This document shows positions 1-7,587 of a DNA stretch of 64,000 nucleotides, one piece after another. Both the position numbers and the translations under genes were made by a program. Positions within the stretch are counted from its first letter, which is position 1, and every line of letters starts with the position of its first letter. The stretch comes from Acidobacteriota bacterium (GTDB taxonomy: Bacteria > Acidobacteriota > Blastocatellia > Pyrinomonadales > Pyrinomonadaceae). The notes below the pieces were generated by a model that did not search any database, was not told the origin of the DNA, and was given only the letters and a program-made list of their open reading frames with translations. The stretch is from positions 85,127 through 149,126 of the forward strand of contig JAFAZX010000103.1 of NCBI GenBank assembly GCA_019239425.1. The letters are read 5' to 3'.

Positions 1-1221
1 GAAGAAGTTGAGCAGCGCCTTGCCGAACGGGTCGGCGCAGGGCCGGAGGTCGCCGTTCGGGGCGAGGTCGTCGTTGTTGTTGTTGTTGCCGGCGACCCCG
101 TTCGCGGTGCAGCCCGCCGGGACGGTCACCCGCTGGCCGGCGGCGACGGCCTCGCTGAAGTCGCCCTGCCGCTCCTTGAGCGTCGGCACGCGGAAGAGGC
201 CCGAGCCCTCGTCCACCTTCTGGTAGTAGCGCTCGTAGCCGACGAAGAAGAAGAGCTTGTCGCGGTTCCGGTTGAACTTCGTCCAGGGCAGGAGGAGCGG
301 GCCGCCGATGTTGCCGCCCGGGTAGTTGTACTTGCTCAGCGGGCGCGAGACGCGGTTGATGCTGTTCGAGCGGTCGTTGGCCTGGAACTTGTAGTGGCGG
401 ATGTAGTCATAGATCGAGCCGTGGAAGGCGCTGCTGCCGCCCTTGGTGGTGGCGCTGATCTGGACGGCGCTCGAACCGTGCTCGGCCGCGTAGTTGCTCG
501 TCTGAATCCTCACCTCCTGCACCATGTCGGGGTTGGCGGTGATGGTCGTGCCGTTGTTCGAGCCGATGTCGATCATGCGCGAGCCGTCGATGGAGACGTT
601 GTTCTGCTCGCCGCGCAGGCCGTTGACGTGGTAGGCGCTATTCTGGTTGGCGCCGCCGCCGAACGAGATGCTCTCCAGGTCGGTGTTGTCCGGGGCGACG
701 ACGCCCGGCAGGACGCGCAGCAGCTCCAGCGAGCTGCGGCTGATGATCGAGAGGTTCTCGATCTGGTTGGCCGTGATGGTGTTCTCGCGCGAGCCGGTCT
801 CGGTCTGGAGCTGGTTCTGCTCGGCGGTGACGGTGACCACCTCGTTCGCCTGCCCGACCTCCAGGCTGATGTCGAGGCCGCGGATGCTGCTGGTCTCGAT
901 GGCGAGGCCAGTCTGCGTGGTGGTCTTGAAGCCGCCGGCCTCGACCCTCACCGTGTAGGTGCCGGGCGTCACGGCCGAGAAGACGTAGCCGCCCTCGTCG
1001 TTGGTCGTGGCCTTGCGCTCCTCCTTGGTGCCCTCGTTGACGAGCGCCACGGAGGCGTTCGGCACCACGGCGCCCGCCGGGTCCTTGACCGTGCCGCGCA
1101 GCGTCGCGCTGCCCGTCGTCTGGCCGAGCGCGGCCTGCGCGCCCGCCAGGAGCGACGCGCAGAGCACGAGGCCCAAGAGGAGTGAGCTAGGACGAAGCCT
1201 GCGCCTTGGGTTGAGATTCAT
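1..1221 (-). CDS. TonB-dependent receptor, Oar-like, with N-terminal carboxypeptidase-regulatory-like domain (truncated by window edge)
   Basis: Absent from the ORF track because it runs off the left edge. Reverse complement from ATG at 1221 reads MNLNPRRRLRPSSLLLGLVLCASLLAGAQAALGQTTGSATLRGTVKDPAGAVVPNASVALVNEGTKEERKATTNDEGGYVFSAVTPGTYTVRVEAGGFKTTTQTG... then GLRGEQNNVSIDGSRMIDIGSNNGTT (plug-like), open through position 1. Confidence 0.9.
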   Translation of the reverse strand, partial: MNLNPRRRLRPSSLLLGLVLCASLLAGAQAALGQTTGSATLRGTVKDPAGAVVPNASVALVNEGTKEERKATTNDEGGYVFSAVTPGTYTVRVEAGGFKTTTQTGLAIETSSIRGLDISLEVGQANEVVTVTAEQNQLQTETGSRENTITANQIENLSIISRSSLELLRVLPGVVAPDNTDLESISFGGGANQNSAYHVNGLRGEQNNVSIDGSRMIDIGSNNGTTITANPDMVQEVRIQTSNYAAEHGSSAVQISATTKGGSSAFHGSIYDYIRHYKFQANDRSNSINRVSRPLSKYNYPGGNIGGPLLLPWTKFNRNRDKLFFFVGYERYYQKVDEGSGLFRVPTLKERQGDFSEAVAAGQRVTVPAGCTANGVAGNNNNNDDLAPNGDLRPCADPFGKALLNFF

Positions 1222-1474
1222 CTTCGAAGTCCCGCCTTCCTCTGGGGTGGAAAGAATGCTTGAAAGCATGTGTGTCCTCCGGATGGACCGAATCCGTCGT
1301 ATGCCGGCTGCCTCACGCGGGCGGCGCGTTGGCGACCCGAAGGCTAAGGCCCGCGGGCGCGCGACCTCGCTCGAAGTAACCACTGGCAGCTATCTGCTGG
1401 GGAGCCGGGTGTTGCTTAACCTGACCGAAGAGGCCCGAAGGGTGACCTGCCCCTCGAAGCCTTCAAACGCAACC

Positions 1475-1503
1475 AAGTTTTCTTTGTACGACCGGAAAAG
1501 ATG
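1475..1503. promoter_or_regulatory. Diverged second copy of the operator-like motif (AAGTTTTCTTTGTACGACCGGAAAAGATG)
   Basis: Shares the TTGTACGACCGG core with 18178-18204; lies just downstream of the 1509-1535 copy. Confidence 0.35.
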
Positions 1504-1508
1504 CTAAA

Positions 1509-1535
1509 GGGTTTGTTGCACGACCTAACAAAAGC
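1509..1535. promoter_or_regulatory. Operator-like motif GGGTTTGTTGCACGACCTAACAAAAGC
   Basis: Closely matches 18178-18204 and sits at the same position directly downstream of the -10 hexamer. Confidence 0.55.
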
Positions 1536-1536
1536 A

Positions 1537-1565
1537 TTAGTATTACAGCTCAGATTCTTTGTCAA
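1537..1565 (-). promoter_or_regulatory. Sigma70-type promoter for the TonB receptor (TTGACA-17-TACTAA)
   Basis: Minus strand TTGACA (1565-1560), 17-bp spacer, TACTAA (1542-1537), upstream of the receptor start. Confidence 0.6.
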
Positions 1566-1788
1566 GAACTTTCTTAAAAGCTGCAACTGACTTAAACCTT
1601 ATAGCCGACCGAACGTGTTTGGTGTTGCTGACACCAGAGAATGTCTTTTTTCGCTCGCAAGACTTATGCCCCTACGCGACGGGCCTCGCGTCCACACGAT
1701 TTTGTTGAGGAATGCCGTGAGCCGAAGTCGCGGACTACGAAATTATGAATCCAAAAATCAGAAGGCAATCCAAAAAGCTAGAGCCAAT

Positions 1789-1833
1789 GCGCGCGGGCCG
1801 GGCCGCTCTCTTAAAGCGGCCCGGCCCGCGCGC
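1789..1833. terminator. 19-bp perfect GC-rich hairpin downstream of xylF
   Basis: GCGCGCGGGCCGGGCCGCT (1789-1807) and AGCGGCCCGGCCCGCGCGC (1815-1833), 7-nt loop, 26 bp after the xylF stop; a short T-run follows on the minus strand. Confidence 0.5.
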
Positions 1834-1858
1834 AAAACTTAGCGGAGTGCGCGTGCGT

Positions 1859-2950
1859 CTACTTCGCGCCCTGCCCCGCGGCGGCGTTCTGATAGATGGC
1901 CTCACGCTTCTGGTAGCCGTCCTTGACGACCGTGTCGTCGATGTTCGCCTTGTCCACGACGAGCGGCTCCAGAAGGATCGAGGGCACGTCGACCTTGCCG
2001 TTGTTGATGCGGGCGGGCGCGTCGACCTGCTCGCCGCGCGCTAAGGCCACGGCCGCCTCGGCCGCCTTGCGCGCGAGCAGGTGGACGGGCTTGTAGACGG
2101 TCATCGACTGCGTGCCGGCGACGATGCGCTGCAGCCCCGCGAGGTCTGCGTCCTGCCCAGACACTAAAACCTTCCCCGCCACGCCCGCCGTTTCCAGAGC
2201 GGAGACCGCGCCGCCCGCGGTCGCGTCGTTCGAGGCGACGACGGCCTGCACGTCTCTGTTCGACTTCGTCAGGGCGTCCTCGCAGATGCGCAGCGCCTCG
2301 CTCGCCAGCCAGTCCTTCGCCCACTGGTCGGAGACGACCTTGATGTCGCCGCGGTCGATGGCGGGCTGGAGGACGTTCATCTGCCCCTTGCGGAAGAGGA
2401 GCGCGTTGTTGTCGGTGGGCGCGCCGCCGATGAGGACGTAGTTCCCTTTCGGCGCACGGTCTAAAAGGTACTTCGCCTGCAGCTCGCCGACCTTCTCGTT
2501 GTCGAAGGAGACGTAGAGCGCGGGTTCGCTGCTGCGTATGAGCCGGTCGTAGGAGAGGACTGGGACGCCCTTGGCCTTGGCCGAAGCGACGATGGTGGCG
2601 GCGACCTCGCCGTTGTGCGGAATGACGACGAGCACGTCCACGCCCTGCGTCAGGAGGTTCTCGGACTGCTGCACCTGCGCCTTGTCGTCGCCGTTAGCCG
2701 ACTGGACGAGCACCTCCGCGCCGAGTTCCTTGGCGCGGGCAACAAAAAGGTCTCGGTCGCGCTGCCAGCGCTCCTCCTTGAGCGTGTCCATCGAGAGGCC
2801 GATGCGAACCGGGCCGGTCTTCTTTCCGCCGCCGGGCGCGCCGCCGGCCTGCTGCGCCGGCTGGACGCAGGCGAGCTGCGCGGAGGAGAAGACGAGCGCG
2901 AAGAGCGCGACGGCCCCGAAGAGGCTGCGAGAAAGTTTGTGTGTGTTCAT
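1859..2950 (-). CDS. xylF: D-xylose ABC transporter substrate-binding protein
   Basis: MNTHKLSRSLFGAVALFALVFSSAQLACVQPAQ lipoprotein-like signal, then GPVRIGLSMDTLKEERWQRDRDLFVARAKELGAEVLVQSANGDD...QSENLLTQGVDVLVVIPHNG, typical of XylF. SD AAGGAAG precedes ATG at 2950. Confidence 0.88.
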   Translation of the reverse strand: MNTHKLSRSLFGAVALFALVFSSAQLACVQPAQQAGGAPGGGKKTGPVRIGLSMDTLKEERWQRDRDLFVARAKELGAEVLVQSANGDDKAQVQQSENLLTQGVDVLVVIPHNGEVAATIVASAKAKGVPVLSYDRLIRSSEPALYVSFDNEKVGELQAKYLLDRAPKGNYVLIGGAPTDNNALLFRKGQMNVLQPAIDRGDIKVVSDQWAKDWLASEALRICEDALTKSNRDVQAVVASNDATAGGAVSALETAGVAGKVLVSGQDADLAGLQRIVAGTQSMTVYKPVHLLARKAAEAAVALARGEQVDAPARINNGKVDVPSILLEPLVVDKANIDDTVVKDGYQKREAIYQNAAAGQGAK

Positions 2951-3054
2951 CTGCTTCCTTAAAGGTTGACAGGTCGGACGGAATTGGCTTATGCCTTCAC
3001 GAAAACCGGAGGCGGCGGTCGTCGACAACCATCTCACCTGCCCCGCCGCGCGCT

Positions 3055-3080
3055 GTTTGTTGCAGGAGTATACAAAAACT
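3055..3080. promoter_or_regulatory. Diverged operator-like motif GTTTGTTGCAGGAGTATACAAAAACT in the xylF/GH2 divergent intergenic region
   Basis: Keeps GTTTGTTGCA...ACAAAA of the 1509 and 18178 sites; contains TATACT (possible -10) on the minus strand. Confidence 0.4.
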
Positions 3081-3100
3081 TTCCCGTGCGAGGTACACCC

Positions 3101-5689
3101 TTGAAGACGAGAAGACTGACCCTTGCGGCCCTGCCCCTGCTCCTGGTGCTGTTGGCGCCTCCCGTTTGGGCACAGTTGCCGAAGACGAGCGTCACGCTCG
3201 ACTCCGGCTGGACGTTCCGGCAGGCCGGGAAGGACGACTGGCACAAGGCCAAAGTCCCCGGCTCCGTTCAGACGGACTTACTCGCCAACAAGCTCATCGA
3301 AGACCCCTTCTACCGCGACAACGAGCCGAAGCTGCAGTGGATCGGCAAGACCGACTGGGAGTACCGGACGACCTTCGACGTGCCGGCCGCAATGCTCGCG
3401 CGGCGCAACGTCGAGCTGGTCTTCGAGGGGCTGGACACGTACGCCACCGTCTACCTCAACGAACGGCAGGTGCTTGAAGCCGACAACATGTTCCGCACGT
3501 GGCGCGTGGACGCGAAGCTGAATCTGAAGGCCGGGGCCAACACGCTCCGCGTCGTCTTCCGCTCGCCGATTAACGAGGTGCTGCCGCGGATGAAGGCCCT
3601 CGGGTACGAACTCCCCGCGTCGAACGACCAGGGCGAGAAGACCTCGCCGCACACGCGCAAGGCACCTTATCAATACGGCTGGGACTGGGGGCCGCGCTTC
3701 GTCACCTGCGGCGTGTGGAAGCCCGTCCGGCTCGAAGCGTGGGACGACGCGCGCATCGACAGCCTGCGCGTTGTGCAGAATCAACTCGGCAGGGACAAGG
3801 CGCAGTTGACCGCCGAGGTTGAAATTATGTCGTCGGAGGCTTCGGCTGCTCGGCTCATCGTCACGGACACGGCTCGCACACTCAGCTTCTATGCGGAGGA
3901 GTTGGTCAAACTCAACCCGGGCATGAACAAGGTCTCCGTTGACTTCACCATCCGTCAACCTAAGCTCTGGTGGCCGAACGGGATGGGCGCGCAGCCGCTT
4001 TACGGCGTCGACGCAGACTTGCGAGTCTTCAAACGCGGACGAGGCATTAATACTTATGGCCTGACCGACCAGGCACAAACGCGCGTCGGACTGCGCACCG
4101 TGGAGTTACGACAGCAAAAGGATGCTGACGGCAAGAGTTTCACATTCGTCGTCAACGGCGTGCCCGTCTTCGCCAAAGGCGCGAACTGGATTCCGGCCGA
4201 CAGTTTTCCGGAGCGCGTGACGCGAGACAGGTACAGACATCTCTTAGAATCTGCGCGCGACGCGAACATGAACATGCTGCGCGTGTGGGGCGGCGGCTAC
4301 TACGAGTCGGACGAGTTCTACAATTTATGCGACGAGCTGGGGCTGATGGTCTGGCAGGACTTCATGTTCGCGTGCAGCATGTACCCGGGCGACGAGAAGT
4401 TTCTTGAGAGCGTGCGGGCCGAGGCGACCGACAACGTCCGGCGGCTCCGCAACCACCCGTCCGTCGTCATCTGGGTCGGCAACAACGAGGTCGAGACCGC
4501 GTGGCAGCACTGGGGCTGGAAGCAGAACCTCCCGGCGAAGCTCTGGGACGACTACAAGAAAATCTTCCACGGCGTCCTGCCCGAAGTCATCGCCGCCGAA
4601 GACCCTTCGCGCCCCTACTGGCCCAGCTCGCCGAGTTCCAACTTAGAGGAGGACTCCGACTCGCAAAGGATGGGCGACGTGCACTACTGGGAGGTCTGGC
4701 ACGCCTCGAAGCCGTTCGACTATTACGAGCGGCAGCACCCGCGCTTCATGAGCGAGTACGGCTTCCAGTCCTTCCCCGCAATCGAGACGGTCAACGCCTA
4801 CACCTTGCCTTCGGATCACAACATACAGTCGCCCGTCATGCTCGCGCACCAGAAGCACCCGCGCGGCAACCAGCTCATACGCGAGTACATGCTGCGCGAC
4901 TTCCCCGAGCCGAAGGACTTCGAGTCGTTCCTCTACGCGAGCCAGGTCTTGCAAGCCGAGGGCATCAAGGTCGGGGCGGAGCACCTGCGCCGCATCATGC
5001 CGCACAACATGGGTTCGCTCTTCTGGCAGTTGGACGACTGCTGGCCGGTCGCTTCGTGGTCGAGCGTGGACTACTTCGGCCGCTGGAAGGCGCTGCAATA
5101 CTACGCGCGCCGCTTCTACAACCCCGTGCTGTTAAGCCCGCACGTCGAGGGCGACCGGGTCAGGCTCTACGTCGTCTCCGACCGCACGGAGCCGCTCCGC
5201 GCGCAACTGCACGTCCGCCTGCAAGACTTCGACGGCCGCGTCGTCTCCGACATCACCAACCCCGTCGAGGTCTCGCCGCTGACGAGCAAGGCGTATCAGG
5301 CCCTGCCACTCTCGGCGATGCTCGAAGGCCAAGACCCGACACGCCTCTTCCTGTACTGCGAGCTGCTCGCGGGCGGAAAGGTGGTTTCGTCAAACACGCT
5401 CTTCTTCCGCCCCTTCAAAGACCTCACGCTCGCCGCGCCGAACGTCACCACGCAGGTCACGCGCGCGCGCGCCGAGACCTTCGTCACGCTCTCGACCGAC
5501 CGCCTCGCGCGCGCCGTCTACCTCTCCGCGCCCGGCCTCGAAGGCTCCTTCGCAGACAACTTCTTCGACCTCCTCCCCGGCCAGAAGGTCACCGTCGCCT
5601 TCCGAGGCAAAGGCACCGTCACCCCCGTCGAGCTGCGCCGACGCCTCCGCGTCCGCACCCTCTCCGACGCCTTCGATTGGAAGAAATGA
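3101..5689 (+). CDS. Glycoside hydrolase family 2, beta-mannosidase-like
   Basis: Signal peptide LKTRRLTLAALPLLLVLLAPPVWAQ from TTG at 3101 (alternative GTG at 3086). GH2 motifs: TDWEYRTTFDVPAAML, YQYGWDWGPRFVTCGVWKPVRLE, LRVWGGGYYESDEFYNLCDELGLMVWQDFMFACSMYP, FMSEYGFQSFP. Confidence 0.9.
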   Translation: MKTRRLTLAALPLLLVLLAPPVWAQLPKTSVTLDSGWTFRQAGKDDWHKAKVPGSVQTDLLANKLIEDPFYRDNEPKLQWIGKTDWEYRTTFDVPAAMLARRNVELVFEGLDTYATVYLNERQVLEADNMFRTWRVDAKLNLKAGANTLRVVFRSPINEVLPRMKALGYELPASNDQGEKTSPHTRKAPYQYGWDWGPRFVTCGVWKPVRLEAWDDARIDSLRVVQNQLGRDKAQLTAEVEIMSSEASAARLIVTDTARTLSFYAEELVKLNPGMNKVSVDFTIRQPKLWWPNGMGAQPLYGVDADLRVFKRGRGINTYGLTDQAQTRVGLRTVELRQQKDADGKSFTFVVNGVPVFAKGANWIPADSFPERVTRDRYRHLLESARDANMNMLRVWGGGYYESDEFYNLCDELGLMVWQDFMFACSMYPGDEKFLESVRAEATDNVRRLRNHPSVVIWVGNNEVETAWQHWGWKQNLPAKLWDDYKKIFHGVLPEVIAAEDPSRPYWPSSPSSNLEEDSDSQRMGDVHYWEVWHASKPFDYYERQHPRFMSEYGFQSFPAIETVNAYTLPSDHNIQSPVMLAHQKHPRGNQLIREYMLRDFPEPKDFESFLYASQVLQAEGIKVGAEHLRRIMPHNMGSLFWQLDDCWPVASWSSVDYFGRWKALQYYARRFYNPVLLSPHVEGDRVRLYVVSDRTEPLRAQLHVRLQDFDGRVVSDITNPVEVSPLTSKAYQALPLSAMLEGQDPTRLFLYCELLAGGKVVSSNTLFFRPFKDLTLAAPNVTTQVTRARAETFVTLSTDRLARAVYLSAPGLEGSFADNFFDLLPGQKVTVAFRGKGTVTPVELRRRLRVRTLSDAFDWKK

Positions 5690-5742
5690 TGAGTGATGAG
5701 TGATGAATATAGCTACGGGGTCTTATTCATCATTCATCATCC

Positions 5743-6750
5743 CTAATTCATCATTTCCCAACGCCCCGACTCGGCGGAGCGGAAGACGGCGTCGATGACG
5801 GCCATGTTGCTGACGGCGTCTTCGAGCGGGGCGGCCTGCCCGGTGCCTTCGCGGACGGCGCGGGAGAAGAGGTCGCCCTGAATCGTGTACTGGTCGCAAG
5901 GCGGGAACTCTATCGTCTCGGCGTTGGCTCCGCCGAGCGCGGAGCCGTCGTCGACGAGTATCCGTGTGGGGCGGTCGGGCGGCGCGTTGAAGGGGATTTC
6001 GATCTCTATGCGCCCCTGCGTCCCTACCAACTCGACGCGCTGGTGCGGGGCGAGCTGCGTCGAGCAGGTGAAGGCCGCGCGGCCCGTCTCGAACTCGAGA
6101 ATGGCGGAGGTGAGGCGGTCGGTCTTCATCTCCGGGTCGCGCTCGACGAAGCCGAGGACGCGCCGCGGCTCCGCGCCGTAGACGAAGCGCGAGATTTGAA
6201 TCGGGTAGCAGCCGATGTCCATCAGCGCGCCGCCCCCCGCCTCCGGGATGTTGCGTATGTTTGCGGGGTCGCGGTTGAAGTAGCTGAAGAAGGCTTCAAT
6301 CGCGCGCAGCTCGCCGACGCGCCCCGAGCGCACGAGCCCGCGCGCCGCCAGCCACTGCGGGTGCGTGCGCACCATGAACGCCTCCTGAATCTTCACGCCC
6401 CAGCGGTCGCGCGCGTCGAGCAGGAGCCGCGCCTCCTCCGCGTTCAAAGCAATCGGCTTCTCGCAGAGGACGTGCTTGCCCGCCGCGGCCGCCTTCAAAG
6501 TCCACGGCACGTGCAGGTGGTTCGGCAGGGGGTTGTAGACGGCCTCGATTTCGGGGTCGGCCAAAAGCTCTTCATAACTGCCGTACGACTTCGCAATCCC
6601 CAGCTCGCGCGCGGCCCGCGCCGCCGCGCCCGCGTCGCGCGAAGCCAGCCCCCTGACCTCCGACCACGCGCCCTTCTGCATCGCCGGGATGACCTTCTCG
6701 ACGGCGATCTTCGCCGCGCCCAGCACGCCCCAACGCACTTTCTCGTTCAA
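5743..6750 (-). CDS. Gfo/Idh/MocA family oxidoreductase
   Basis: KVRWGVLGAAKIAVEKVIPAMQKG (nucleotide-binding), YNPLPNHLHVPWTLKAAAAGKHVLCEKPIALN motif. TTG at 6750 the likely start. Confidence 0.87.
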   Translation of the reverse strand: MNEKVRWGVLGAAKIAVEKVIPAMQKGAWSEVRGLASRDAGAAARAARELGIAKSYGSYEELLADPEIEAVYNPLPNHLHVPWTLKAAAAGKHVLCEKPIALNAEEARLLLDARDRWGVKIQEAFMVRTHPQWLAARGLVRSGRVGELRAIEAFFSYFNRDPANIRNIPEAGGGALMDIGCYPIQISRFVYGAEPRRVLGFVERDPEMKTDRLTSAILEFETGRAAFTCSTQLAPHQRVELVGTQGRIEIEIPFNAPPDRPTRILVDDGSALGGANAETIEFPPCDQYTIQGDLFSRAVREGTGQAAPLEDAVSNMAVIDAVFRSAESGRWEMMN

Positions 6751-6776
6751 GACTCGTCCCCTTTCGAACAAGGCTG

Positions 6777-7475
6777 TTGTCAAACTCGACGCGAGTCAGC
6801 ATACTCAGGACTCTTCTCAAAGTGAAGAACCGTCATCCCAAACAACTCTTTCGGAGACGTGCGCCCGTCGTGCTCGTCCTACTCGCGGCCTGCGCGCTCG
6901 CGGCCTACGATGCACGCGGCGCGGAGGGTGCGTCTGTCCGCCTCAACACGGTCGGCTACCTGCCGCGACACGAGAAGCGCGCGACGCTCCCCGCGCCCTG
7001 CGTCGGGTTCAAGGTCGTGCGCGTCCCGGACGGCGCGGCCGTGCTGCAAGGGATATCCGCCGGCCCACGTCACGAGGACGACACGGACGAAGACCTCTGC
7101 GTCGCGGACTTCTCGGCGCTGCGCGGGCCGGGCCTCTACCGACTCGAAGCGGGCGCGGCACGCTCCGCGCCGTTCCGCGTCAGTGCCGACGTGTACGAGT
7201 CTGCCTTCAAGACGGCCGTGCGCGCGATGCACCTCTGGCGCTGCGGCTCGGCCGTGCGCCTTGAGCAAGGGGGCGTGACGTACGAGCACGCCGCCTGTCA
7301 CCTGGAAGACGCGCGGCTCGACTTCGTCGGCTCGCCCGGCGCGCGCCTCGACACCGCGGGCGGCTGGCCGCGCGCGACCGACTGGGTCGACGACTCGGAG
7401 AACTACCGCGTCAACGAGATCGCCATCAACTGGAACGCCCCGCTCGTCTACGCCCTCGCCGCCGCGCTGCCATGA
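6777..7475 (+). pseudogene. GH9 endoglucanase remnant: N-terminal Ig-like (CelD_N) domain joined to extreme GH9 C-terminus, catalytic core missing
   Basis: SVRLNTVGYLPRHEKRAT... and CHLEDARLDFVGSPGARLDTAGGW are GH9 N-terminal; PRATDWVDDSENYRVNEIAINWNAPLVYALAAALP is the GH9 C-terminus. The HDAGDYG motif and the barrel between them are absent. Confidence 0.78.
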
Positions 7476-7481
7476 AAACTT

Positions 7482-7558
7482 TTAACCACAGAGACACAGA
7501 GACACAGCTAAAACAATTTCAAATTCCTAAAGCTGTGTCTCCGTGTCTCTGTGGTTAA
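7482..7558. repeat. Palindromic repeat, ACCACAGAGACACAGA family, copy 1
   Basis: ttaaccacagagacacagagacacagct ... agctgtgtctccgtgtctctgtggttaa. Confidence 0.9.
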
Positions 7559-7587
7559 ATCCTTTTCACATAGGAAGTCGAGAGAAG

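Noticed and set aside
394-1185. 263-aa plus-strand ORF
   Set aside because: Shadow of the TonB receptor on the minus strand; its translation is repetitive A/R/D/V-rich sequence with no recognisable domain.
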